This document shows positions 26,166-35,839 of a stretch of 64,000 nucleotides of DNA, piece by piece. The DNA is taken from positions 188,094,391-188,158,390 of the forward strand of contig NC_081406.1 of NCBI RefSeq assembly GCF_030272615.1. The letters run 5' to 3'. The stretch comes from Cryptomeria japonica (lineage: Eukaryota > Streptophyta > Pinopsida > Cupressales > Cupressaceae). Position 1 is the first letter of the stretch; each line of letters opens with the position of its first letter. The position numbers and the translations under genes were made by a program. The notes under the pieces were generated by a model. The model made no database searches and was not told the origin of the DNA. It saw only the letters and a list, made by a program, of their open reading frames with translations.

Positions 26166-26709
26166 GCGAGATCTTGCTGCATTTTCCTGCTAAAATCCAG
26201 AATTTTGGCTGATTTTGTCAATTATAACACTTTCAAAATTACAGTCAAAGTTGGTCTTGTGATTGCTTGGTTTAAGGCTCCTAATCATTCAAAAATTATC
26301 GAAACTGAAATTTTGTGTCAAAATTGTGTTCTTACTGTCCTAAATCTGAAAAGTGTGTTTTTATTCATTCGAAATTTCAGTGCTTTATTCAAATTTTTGC
26401 ATTTTGTGGCTTTTGAAATTAAGTGCTTAATTACAACAACCTTGATTTCCGCTTTCAAAATTGAATTTTGCGTGAAATTGAGTCAATTTTCAAAATTCAA
26501 AATTTGCACTGCTTTTGACATTCCTTCTAAAATCATAAAATTCAAAATTTCAGTTTCCCTCTCTTTTTCAAAATTCAAAATTTTGCATTTTTCGACAATC
26601 TTGATAGGGTTCAATTTTGAGATTGCAACTTTAATTTGGCCTATCTACAGATCGTAAAATCACTCAATTTTTTCAGATTAGCTCTAAAATCATCATACCT
26701 TTCATCCCT

Positions 26710-26790
26710 GCAAATTTCGAAAAAAGTTGCAAGGACCGTGTTGCACTCCGAGCGCCACGGTCCCGAACATTTTTTCCGAAATTTCGGGAG
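26710..26790 (+). repeat. Conserved GC-rich hairpin module, E leader copy 2
   Basis: The clearest inverted repeat of the group: AAATTTCGAAAAAA pairs with TTTTTTCCGAAATTT, and inside it GGACCGTG pairs with CACGGTCC around a TTGCACTCCGAGCGC centre. Copy 1 lies about 620 bases upstream. Confidence 0.75.
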
Positions 26791-26980
26791 ACTGTTGTGA
26801 TTGCATTTAACAGCTTAAATCTGGAAGATTGGCTGTTTTTACTGAAAATTGCTACCTCTAAATTCAAAATCTTTTCTCTCTCTCTAGTGCATGAGTTTTA
26901 CAACAATAAGCCCTACTTATACTGTTCCCGTTAGATGAAGCCGTAGAATTAAGTCTTTCCGAGGTTTAACTACCGAGGAG

Positions 26981-29900
26981 ATGGAACCTAATTTGAATAA
27001 TCTTTTTAATGAGGACATGGGTAATTCCTCTAATCCTCCGAATGATGAAGAAGCTCTCCATGAAGTTTCCGTTGATCAACTTTCCAAATTGGATAACCAA
27101 TTTGACGATTTTCACCAATGGATGTCTCATGAGTATCCCGATAGTCAAGCTCTTCCTTTAATTGAGGGTCTAAAACACATGCTTCAAAGTGATAAGAATG
27201 GAATTGATGTTTTGCGTGGTATTGCACATATTGTGGATTCGAATGTGATGCCTATGAAGAGTTGTGCTGAATCTTTAGGTTATACACAACCTCCTACACA
27301 AGTCAATCATTCTATTCCTTTGACAACTCCTATTGCTAGTATACCTACCTTTACATCAAACATAATGGCTACCTCTATACAAGACATTCCTCTTGTGATT
27401 ACCAGTCATGGGGGCAATCCCTCTTCTTCAATTAATCCCCTTCCTTCATACAATCCAACTTCTTCGTACATTCCTTCAATGAGTGTTCCTATTACATCTT
27501 CACAAATGAACATGATGCAAGGGGGCAATTCATTTAACCATTCCATTCCTCCTTGTAGTGTTCCTCCTATCCAATCACCCCCTATGGTTGAATATCATAG
27601 GGTCCCACCACCTTACTCTTTACCCTCTTTCAATAACATCACACCTCCATCTCAATCTAACACATCCAATATGAATTCTTCGACTGAAGCGACCATTAAT
27701 AATCTTGCACAAACTGTCTCTTCTTTACAACAACAAATTGCCTCTATGAATCAATCTAAGTTTAGTGTGCCCACATTTGATGTTGCGAGCCCACTTTCTC
27801 TTGACATTGTTCGAGCTATCCCTCCTAAACATGTTGAAATCCTGCATTTGGAACTTTATAATGGTAAAGGAGATCCTCTAACACATGTTAAGACTTTTCA
27901 AACAATTTGTACTGATTTTGCTTACGACCCAAGGTTGCTTGCAAAACTATTCACTAGAACATTAAGAGATAAAGCCCTACAATGGTATTGCTCGTTGCCT
28001 TCTTATTCTATTACTTCTTTTGAACAACTTGCAAATGCTTTCATTCAACAATTTCAAAACAATATAAGTCCTAAAGTTACTTTGATTGATTTAATGCATT
28101 GTAAACAAGGTGTTAAAGAAAAAGTGACTGATTTCATTGGTAGATATAAGCATTTGTATGCTCAAATTTCTTTTCCAGTGCCTGATAATGATATTCAAAG
28201 AATCTTTATTTCTAATTTTCAAAAAGACATTCGAGACAAACTTCTGTTTTCTGAGTTTACTTCTTTCCAACAGTTGTGTGCCACTCTTCACAATTATCAA
28301 CTGATTGTGAGTCAAATGGAACAATCACATCCTATGGCTCCGAGTGATAAGGGTGATAGCAGTCAACAACCATTTGGGAAGTTTAAACCGAACAGAGATT
28401 CCATCAAATTCAATGAAAACATCATCAACAACAATGTGAATGCAGCATCAGGTGTGCCTCCTATTTCTAAATTTTTCAGGAAAGAAAGAAATTATACTCC
28501 TTTGAATGAATCATTGCATGATATTATGAATAAGTTATTGGGACAAAATGTGCTTACTCTTCCTCCTGTGCGACAAATTGATCCTGCAAAGATTACTTCA
28601 CCTTATTTTGATCACAAAGCTTTTTGTCATTTTCATCGTCAGCTTGGTCATGATACTGAAAAATGTTTTTCTTTAAAGGGTAAAATTCAAGATTTGATTG
28701 ATAACAATACTATTTCTGTTTCTGGAGTGAATGATAAAGGCAACACATCTGTAGCTCCTCCTAACCAAAATCTTCAAATTTTTACTGATCCATTACCTTC
28801 TCATACCTCTCATACCTCTAATGCGATTGAGGCTAATGATTCCTCTTTCTCATCTGATGGTCTTGTGTCTATGACTCCGAATGTGATTAACTTTGTAGAG
28901 CAGCAAGAAATCCCTAAAGAACCTTCCATCACATTTGATTCTAGTGAAACCATTAGAGCACCTGATGGTCCTTTATACATAGTTGCAAAAGTCAAAAATA
29001 AACCTTGCCGTGGAGTGCTTATTGATCCTTCGTGCATGGTTAATGTTATTATTGAAGAATTTCTTTTTACTTTGCAATTGAATCAAGTGATCTATGACAA
29101 AACAGATGTGATTGTGAAACTATTTGATGCATTTTCTTCTCCTGCAATTGGTTCTATTACATTGCCTATTGAGGTCCATAACAAATCTCTTGATGTGAAC
29201 TTTGCTATTATTCCATCTTCCGAACAATTTCGTGTGAAGCTTGGCTATCCTTGGCTATTTTCCATGAAAGCTATTGCTTCTCCTATTCATAAGTGTTTGA
29301 AATTTCCCCATAATGGTGAAGTTGTTACTGTCAATCATAGTCTCTTTAAACCAGCTGAAAGAACCTCTAGTGTTCCTATTGATTACTTTTGGCCTAAACA
29401 ATTCCAATCTCTTCCTCTGCGAAGTGATCATCTTTTTAAATCTTATCAAAAGTGGAAAACAGATATGATCCTATCTCTAAGTGAACCTAGAACACCTAAA
29501 CTTGACATTCCTATCATTCTTGAGAAGGAAATTCTTCCTTTGAAAGACAAAACTAATGTCTTTCCCCAAGAAGATGCCCAACCCGTCCCCATGGATGTAA
29601 CTATGTCTATGCCTAATAAATCTTCTAAGAGTAGATCTATACCTCCTCGTCATGATGGACTTGGTCTTCTCCCTAAACCAAAAATTCCTCCTTTATATGG
29701 AGTGGTTCCTCCTCCTTCCTTTTATAGAGAGAAGAGACCTTCTTCTTCTCCTATTATCCAGCCTAAGAGACCACAACCTAAACATCCAAGTGATAAGGAT
29801 GAGAACATTCCTCCTCCTCTATCTTCTCCACTTCCTACTAAGACTAGACGTAATCATTCTATACGTCGACGAAAGCATCATCTTAGGGCTCAAGCAGCTG

Positions 29901-30337
29901 CTTCTCAAACTTTGCAATCTCCAAAAACACCTTCAACAAGCATTATTCCATTTTCTCCTCAGCCGGATATTAAGCCTAAATCTCCTAAACATAAGATGCA
30001 TGATGGTCTTGATCCTGTGCGAGTTAAAGATCCTATTTTTATAAATCTTGATGATGATATAGATGAAAATGTTATGCATGATGAAAATGTTACTCCTCTT
30101 GCTTCTAATAGTGAATATGAACTTGTTGATGTTGATAACCATTTATCTAATGAATTTTCTAAAGCACTTATCCTAGCTCCTAGACAAGAACAATGTGGCT
30201 TGGAACATGAACATAGCCCTTGTTTGGATCTTGTGATAGCTCCATCTGCTGTGTTGGATGTTCCTCCTCTAGCGTGTTCCCTGCCTTCCCGAAACATTGA
30301 TCAGCAAGATCGGGGGGTAGATGACGTGCTAGACTAG
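26981..30337 (+). CDS. gag: Gag polyprotein of element E (capsid, nucleocapsid, dead protease-like domain)
   Basis: Intact 1118-codon ORF, the longest uninterrupted frame in the window. Residues 1-285 are Pro/Ser-rich with a short acidic start. About 287-444 is a Retrotrans_gag capsid domain (YNGKGDPLTHVKTF, LRDKALQWY, DFIGRYKHLY). A zinc-finger-like CHFHRQLGHDTEKC lies at about 548-561. From about 662 to 780 there is a retropepsin-like fold whose active site reads D682-P-S instead of DSG, DTG or DNG, so it should be inactive. The C-terminal third is Pro/Ser/Lys-rich with a basic patch RRNHSIRRRKHHLRAQ near 956. It should form particles; processing would need another element's protease. No RT or integrase follows. 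Confidence 0.88.
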   Translation: MEPNLNNLFNEDMGNSSNPPNDEEALHEVSVDQLSKLDNQFDDFHQWMSHEYPDSQALPLIEGLKHMLQSDKNGIDVLRGIAHIVDSNVMPMKSCAESLGYTQPPTQVNHSIPLTTPIASIPTFTSNIMATSIQDIPLVITSHGGNPSSSINPLPSYNPTSSYIPSMSVPITSSQMNMMQGGNSFNHSIPPCSVPPIQSPPMVEYHRVPPPYSLPSFNNITPPSQSNTSNMNSSTEATINNLAQTVSSLQQQIASMNQSKFSVPTFDVASPLSLDIVRAIPPKHVEILHLELYNGKGDPLTHVKTFQTICTDFAYDPRLLAKLFTRTLRDKALQWYCSLPSYSITSFEQLANAFIQQFQNNISPKVTLIDLMHCKQGVKEKVTDFIGRYKHLYAQISFPVPDNDIQRIFISNFQKDIRDKLLFSEFTSFQQLCATLHNYQLIVSQMEQSHPMAPSDKGDSSQQPFGKFKPNRDSIKFNENIINNNVNAASGVPPISKFFRKERNYTPLNESLHDIMNKLLGQNVLTLPPVRQIDPAKITSPYFDHKAFCHFHRQLGHDTEKCFSLKGKIQDLIDNNTISVSGVNDKGNTSVAPPNQNLQIFTDPLPSHTSHTSNAIEANDSSFSSDGLVSMTPNVINFVEQQEIPKEPSITFDSSETIRAPDGPLYIVAKVKNKPCRGVLIDPSCMVNVIIEEFLFTLQLNQVIYDKTDVIVKLFDAFSSPAIGSITLPIEVHNKSLDVNFAIIPSSEQFRVKLGYPWLFSMKAIASPIHKCLKFPHNGEVVTVNHSLFKPAERTSSVPIDYFWPKQFQSLPLRSDHLFKSYQKWKTDMILSLSEPRTPKLDIPIILEKEILPLKDKTNVFPQEDAQPVPMDVTMSMPNKSSKSRSIPPRHDGLGLLPKPKIPPLYGVVPPPSFYREKRPSSSPIIQPKRPQPKHPSDKDENIPPPLSSPLPTKTRRNHSIRRRKHHLRAQAAASQTLQSPKTPSTSIIPFSPQPDIKPKSPKHKMHDGLDPVRVKDPIFINLDDDIDENVMHDENVTPLASNSEYELVDVDNHLSNEFSKALILAPRQEQCGLEHEHSPCLDLVIAPSAVLDVPPLACSLPSRNIDQQDRGVDDVLD

Positions 30338-31062
30338 TTACATTAGCATAGCAGATTCTCTCCCCCTCTCTTTTGTTACTTCTTCTATATGTTATTCTCA
30401 TTCTTCTATTTGTCGTCCTTAGTGTTGTCTACTTGAGGACGATGCAAAGCATTGAGATCTCTCGGTCTCTCTCATGTTGACTCAAAAGACACATGTTTTC
30501 CCTTCTTCTAGGTGATATTCCTTGATTGGGGAATGAAGAACAATTATGCATACATACATATGATATATACATGACTTATCATACAGCATACTGACCCCGA
30601 GGAAAGCGAAGTCACCTCGTGCTTTGTGTTTGTGTTCATTATCCTTGGGTTTATCTCACACTTGGGGGCTAAATCCTTGTGGCAATGTGCTCCTTTCCTT
30701 TCTCGTTTCCTATGTGTATCACTACGTTAAAACAATCACCCCCGTTGAGGCGTGTGCGATTGCTTTAACGTAGGGGGGCATACACCCTGTCTATCTTTTC
30801 AAAGATACTTGAAAATTTCTTGGCAAACTTAGCTTTGTCTTGAAAATTTTTGGTATTTCTTTTTGCATGACTCATAGTGAGGGAACCTTACTACTGACAG
30901 TCATGGTTCTCCCTCGTGATCTTCCCTTTTACTTTGTCAATCGAAGTCGGAAGATCCTTAGTCCACTGGGGGCTTGGTGTGTCTTGCCTCCTTGACGTGG
31001 TGAAAGTCTTTCAATGTTGTTTCCTTGTACTTTACCAGAAGTATGAGCATACATACTCCTGC
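30338..31062 (+). other. 3' non-coding part of element E with a hairpin
   Basis: No ORF is supported. At 30722-30773 the arms CTACGTTAAAACAATC and GATTGCTTTAACGTAG are complementary at 15 of 16 bases around a 20-base GC-rich loop. The rest contains CT-rich and GGGGGC patches typical of the region before a gypsy polypurine tract. Confidence 0.6.
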
Positions 31063-31078
31063 TAAAGTGGGGGCTAAA
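31063..31078 (+). other. Polypurine tract of element E
   Basis: TAAAGTGGGGGCTAAA lies immediately before the 3' LTR start TGTAGCG. The same sequence precedes F's 3' LTR at 63289-63304. Confidence 0.8.
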
Positions 31079-32308
31079 TGTAGCGTCCTAAAATTGCGAC
31101 ACTTGCAATTTCGACTGCATTTCGGTCTTCACGATGGCGACGCAACACGCAACCTGAATGGAGACCCCAAAACTTGCTCACGACACTGAAAACTGCATTT
31201 TTCATGCACCCTGGCCTGAACCTCCTTTGCACCCCGCTGTCCCGGAGGTGGGACCAGGGCGCCCAGCGCCCTGGTCCCTCAGGACCATGGCGCCCAGCGC
31301 CCTGGTCCCTGGGTCCTATTTTGGGCCTGGTTTCCTAAGTGGTATCGAGTCTTTTTGATTGCAATTTGGAAATATACTTCCCTGGTCGGCCTAAGGTCGG
31401 GAAAATCAGTCTATCAGCCCTAATTGACAAGTATATAAACTACATTTTTCTCTCTCATTTGGCATGAGAAGGACATATGATGGAAAAGGCGTGGAAATTA
31501 TACTCAAGCATTCAAGCATTCAAGCAATTGATCATTTCAAGTCTCCATTCAAGGCTAAGTGTTGCATTCAAGTCAAGGATTCAACCATTGAAGAGGAGAT
31601 CACTTATTACATGCTACATACTACAACATACAACATCTAAACCTTCGCACATAAGGATACAAACATCCTTAGAACAAGGTATTAGTACTTGTTTTACATT
31701 ACAGTCATTTACATTTACAGCTCTTGCTCATTTCTTGGTTAATTCCAAAACCGGGGTTTGACCTAAAGGCAAACCCCTAATCCATAACCCCCCATCATCT
31801 TCGCTTTTTTGTGTGTAGGTTGCAGGTACGCGGCTGAGATTGAAGATCTGGAATCCTTGTGCAGAGACGAACCGATCCCCCTTCGTTTCGCGGATTTTTC
31901 GGAGGACCGTGGCGCCGGGCGCCATCGTCCCGACAACTTTTGCTCAAATTTGCAGGACAGCGCCGTATCGACATTTTACTGCTAATTCCAGGTCTGCAGC
32001 TTCATCCTATAACCTAAACTCAGTTTATAAGTGAATCTTTATGACTTTCTATGCATTCTTAGCTTAATTTCCTTAATCAACATTCTTTACAAAAGAGGGT
32101 AGCTTTGCTTTCCAAACCCTTGAAATTCATCTAGCATCCAATCTTACCTTGTGTGGGATTGGATCTTATGAGTTTCAACCCCTCTTTTGAATGTAAAGTC
32201 TTCCCCCTAAGTGAAAACCCATCGAATCCTAGCGAACCTCCCTTCTCTCTCCTCGGAGTTGGAAGAGGGGAGACCAACTGGGGTTCGACAGCGATTTTCC
32301 GCTTTACA
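31079..32308 (+). repeat. 3' LTR of element E
   Basis: 1230 bases, TGTAGCGTCC to CGCTTTACA. Nearly identical to the 5' copy except for about nine transitions and two fewer palindromic units (31250-31312). Followed by the duplication ATTTG. Confidence 0.93.
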
Positions 32309-32817
32309 ATTTGTAAGTAAGTGAGAAGATTATATTTAGGTGAAATAAGGAAAACCTATTATGCAAATTATAGGTTAAGGGTTTATGTAAGAAGAAGAGC
32401 AGAAACCGGTACTGGATCTAGCATTATAGATGCTATTCTAAAGTAGTACAAGATACTAGATTTATATAATCCATCATGGTAAGTCAGTGAGACTTCCCAT
32501 TGAGCAGTGAGCTCTAGGCAGTTGGCCTTCCTGCATGTGCAGGCCCCTCTTGTAGCAGTAATATTCTCTTATTGGCTAGTAAGTGAATATTGTGGGTCAC
32601 AAATCCCATCGAGGTTTTTCCCACACCGAGTTTCCTCGTTAAATCATTGTGTTATGGTGTGTTTTTCATGTGGTTGCTTTTAATTCTGTTTATTGCATTA
32701 TTTCTTGCATACCGGTACACTGTTATAATATGTTCTACATGTTTTAAGTTAAGAAATTCCATAAACTGGTTAGATATTGATTCACCCCCCCTCTCAGTAT
32801 CTTTGGGAATCCTAACA

Positions 32818-34320
32818 AAATTTTGGTTAAAAGCTATGGAAGAAGAATTAGATCAGATTGAGAAAAATAACACATGGACTTTGGTTCCCTGACCTAAAAA
32901 TAAAAATGTTATTAGAACTAAATGGGTTTTTAGTAATAAATTGAATGAGGATGGTAAAGTTATAAGGAATAAGGCTAGATTGGTTTGTAAAGGATATTCT
33001 TGGAAGGAAGGAATTGATTATGGAGAAACTTTTACATCTGTAGCTAGGATTGAAGTTCTAAGATAATTTCTTGCCTGTGCTACTAATAAAAACTACGAGG
33101 TTTATGGGATGGATGTTAAATGTGCATTCTTGAATGGGGATCTTGATGAGGAACTTTATATTGAGAAACCTGATGGTTTTTCACTATCAGATGATACTGA
33201 TATGGTTTGTAGGTTAAGGAAAGCTTTATATGGATTGAAACAAGCACCCAGAGCTTGGTATGCAAGGTTGGATAAATATCTTTTGAAGCTTGGTTTTACT
33301 AAGGGTAGTGCTGATAGTAATTTATATTATTAAATTGCTAATGATGATATACTGATTGTTGAAGTATTTGTTGATGACATTATTTTTGGAGGTGAAGCTA
33401 AATTATGCATAGAATTTTCTAAGAACATGGAGAAAGAATTTGAGATGTCTATGATTGGTGAGATAAAATTTTTCTTAGGTTTGCAGATTACTGAGACTAA
33501 CAAAGGCATTTTTATCTGTCAAACTAAATATGCTATGGAATTGTTGAAGAAATTTGGTATGGGAGATTCTAAACTGGTAAGTACACCTATGGTTACAAGT
33601 GAGAAATTGACAAGGAAAAATGTTTCTGCATCGATAAATCCTACAAGATACAAATCTATGATTGGAGTTCTACTTTATTTAACTCAAACTAGACCTGACA
33701 TTATGAATGCTATTTGTATTGTTTCAAGATTTCAAAGCAACCCTAGAGAAAATCATGAGATGGTAGTGAAAAGGATTTTCAGATACTTGCAAGGTACATC
33801 AAAATATGGTTTGTGGTATCCTAAGGATGATAACTTCACTTTATGTGCATATATAGATGCTGACTGGGCTGGAGATTTTGATGACCGGAAAAGTACTTCT
33901 GGTGGAGCTTTCTTTCTTGGAAAGAAGTTGGTTTCATGGATCAGCAAGAAACAATCATGTACTTCTTTATCTACTGTTGAAGCTGAGTATGTTGTTTCTA
34001 CTACTAATTGTACACAAGTTTTATGGATGAAGCAAATTTTGAAAGATATAAAGGTGGATTGTGATGCACTGGTAGTTATTCAATGTGATAACTCTACTGC
34101 TATTGATATATCAAAGAATCTAATATTCCACTCTAAGAAAAAACACATATTTATCAAGTATAACGTTTTGAAGGAGAAGGTGGAAGCAAATGAAGTTAAA
34201 CTAGTTTATGTAAACACTAAAGAACAAATTGTAGATATTTTCACTAAACCTTTATCCAAGGAATATTTTGAGTACCTAAGAGATAGATTGGGGGTTTTTA
34301 CCCCTCCAGAAGAGACTTGA
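32818..34320 (+). pseudogene. Reverse transcriptase and RNase H of element D
   Basis: Resumes D's pol after the solo LTR. RT blocks: TKWVFSNKLNEDGKV, MDVKCAFLNGDLDEELY and KALYGLKQAPRAWY. The catalytic box near 33370 reads F-V-D-D and is intact. RNase H begins near 33840 (DADWAGD, STSGGAFFLG) and ends with IFTKPLSKE before the stop at 34318. Only a few stops (about 32891, 33063, 33331) disrupt the RT, making this the best-preserved polymerase in the window. The 340 bases between the stop and the polypurine tract are non-coding. Confidence 0.85.
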
Positions 34321-34650
34321 TTGATGTGGCTTGACATCAGTCTTGTATGCATTATTAGAAACACTATTAATTCCAGCACTGATGTGGGATGCTACTACTC
34401 AATGGGAGTAGTCAACTTTTAGATTCAGAGGCTTATGTTTTTTCTTTGATATTTTTGTCAGATTTCTAGTAGTGATGTCAAAGGGGGAGAGATAGCAATG
34501 TGAAAAAGAAAGTCAGAACTATACAAAGATATTATTCACAGGGGGAGAGACATTGATATTTAGAGCTATATGTAGGAGATTGTTGGTTGTCTTCCACAGG
34601 GGGAGACTTGTTTGGCATTTCTTGGTACTTAGATGTTTTTCACATCTAGT

Positions 34651-34677
34651 GTTGCCATCAATGCCAAAGGGGGAGAT
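34651..34677 (+). other. Polypurine tract of element D
   Basis: GTTGCCATCAATGCC followed by AAAGGGGGAGAT lies directly before the 3' LTR start TGTTGGCC. The context is that of the other copia elements in the window. Confidence 0.75.
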
Positions 34678-35839
34678 TGTTGGCCATTCGGTGGAATTGA
34701 TTATGTGTTACATTGATGTTAACACTAGCTGTTTGGATGCTTTACCGACACCCTTCTGGTCTTGATAGGTTGAGTGGGTTTTTGGTTAACTTGGGTCCAT
34801 CATGATCTGGTTAACTTCGGTATAATTTGGTGATGGAATTGGATTGTTCATAATGCCTATACTCATATTTAGTCAATTGGTTTTTGTCTGGTGATGTGAT
34901 GTTATTCTTCTTCAACAAAAGATTGGTTTCTGGTTCTGGTGGGGGTTTCACCGACAGATCTTTTGGTGGAGATCTTTGGTACAACTTCTGATGGAGTTTC
35001 AGGATGTTGTTGGTAATCTTGTTCGAGAATTGGCATTTGGAAATCATTGCTGAAGCGTATGGACCCATATTTGGTCCCGGTTGATCTAGGTTATGGACCG
35101 ATATTAATGTAACATGTGGACAAGAATTATTGTTGTATTTCAGGGATGCCTTATATGTTGGATATTATTTGTTTTGTTATAAGGCCGACATGGTTTGTTA
35201 TGATGTAATTGATTTATTTTCTGGTAGCCGACTTGATTGTTTATGGTCGAGGGTTTTCATAAATAAGATGTAATATCTCATTGTAGACCATCATGGTTAT
35301 TGTAAGAGGTCATGGTCAAGGAATGTAATGTGCAAATATTGCAATATCATTCAGACAGAGGAGTTGGTCGATCAATGGAGATCAAATTGGGTTTGGAAGA
35401 GGATTCAGTCCTCTGGTATTGAGCTTAACCAGAACTGTACTCAGGCATAGGAGATGCTATCTTTTGTAGTTCAACACTTCTCCAGATTGTAGTCTGGATT
35501 TGTATGTAGTCAATGAGACTCCTTTTGTGATGAGCAATGTGCTCTAGGCTATTGGCCTTCCTGCAAGTGCAGGTCCCTTCATTGTAAATTCACATACTTA
35601 CTGCAAAAGTATTATTTGACTGTGGGTAGGCTTCCCACCATGGTTTTTCCCTTACTGGGTTTTCCATGTACAAATCTTGGTGTTGTGTGGATGGCTTTTA
35701 TTCTGTGATTATTGTTTGCACTTAATTGGATTAACTACTATTCCAGTATTGTTATTTTGAATTGATAATGCTTTCAGTAATCTGTGACAACTAATTCACC
35801 CCCCCTTAGTTGTCTTCCGATTATCTAAACTGTCTAACA
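34678..35839 (+). repeat. 3' LTR of element D
   Basis: 1162 bases from TGTTGGCCATTCGG to CTGTCTAACA, followed by the duplication GATCT. It matches the 5' LTR and, more distantly, the LTR of H at 42615. Confidence 0.9.

Larger units (their letters stand above)
25731..26980 (+). other. Long 5' leader of element E with two structured modules
   Basis: About 1.25 kb before the gag ATG, AT-rich except for two GC-rich modules (26087-26165, 26710-26790). The modules are homologous to each other and to F's LTR at 52602-52676. I see no credible coding. Its length and structure would suit RNA packaging or translation control; that is inference. Confidence 0.6.
24418..32308 (+). mobile_element. Element E: gag-only Ty3/gypsy (Tat-like) retrotransposon, young
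   Basis: 7.9 kb. LTRs are 24418-25709 and 31079-32308. The duplication ATTTG is perfect (24413-24417, 32309-32313). A primer site, a long leader, one intact 1118-codon gag ORF and a polypurine tract are present. RT, RNase H and integrase are absent, so it needs enzymes in trans. The LTRs differ by about nine point changes, all transitions, plus a 62-base tandem-repeat difference. E is the innermost insertion of its nest. Confidence 0.92.
24125..32817 (+). mobile_element. Solo LTR of copia family C, inserted in D and split by E
   Basis: The left part (24125-24417) starts TGTCGGCATATGCACAC. The right part (32309-32817, of which 32309-32313 is E's duplication) ends ATCCTAACA. Together they give 797 bases, matching the 794-base LTRs of J. 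The duplication is GAATT (24120-24124) versus AAATT (32818-32822), one G-to-A change. D's reading frame is continuous if the insert is removed. No internal sequence is left, so the original element collapsed by LTR-LTR recombination before E arrived. Confidence 0.88.
21324..35839 (+). mobile_element. Element D: Ty1/copia element carrying nested insertions
   Basis: LTRs at 21324-22463 and 34678-35839 flank protease, integrase, RT and RNase H. The 5-bp duplication GATCT is perfect (21319-21323 and 35840-35844). Primer site and gag are missing: coding sequence starts exactly where the 5' LTR loses its last bases. A solo LTR of family C sits between integrase and RT and itself contains gypsy E. 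Without these insertions D would be about 5.8 kb. Confidence 0.9.

Noticed and set aside
25880-26657. Open frames in E's leader (up to 184 codons)
   Set aside because: The translation is low-complexity Phe/Ile/Lys text with no domain, and the frames cross the conserved hairpin module. More likely non-coding leader.
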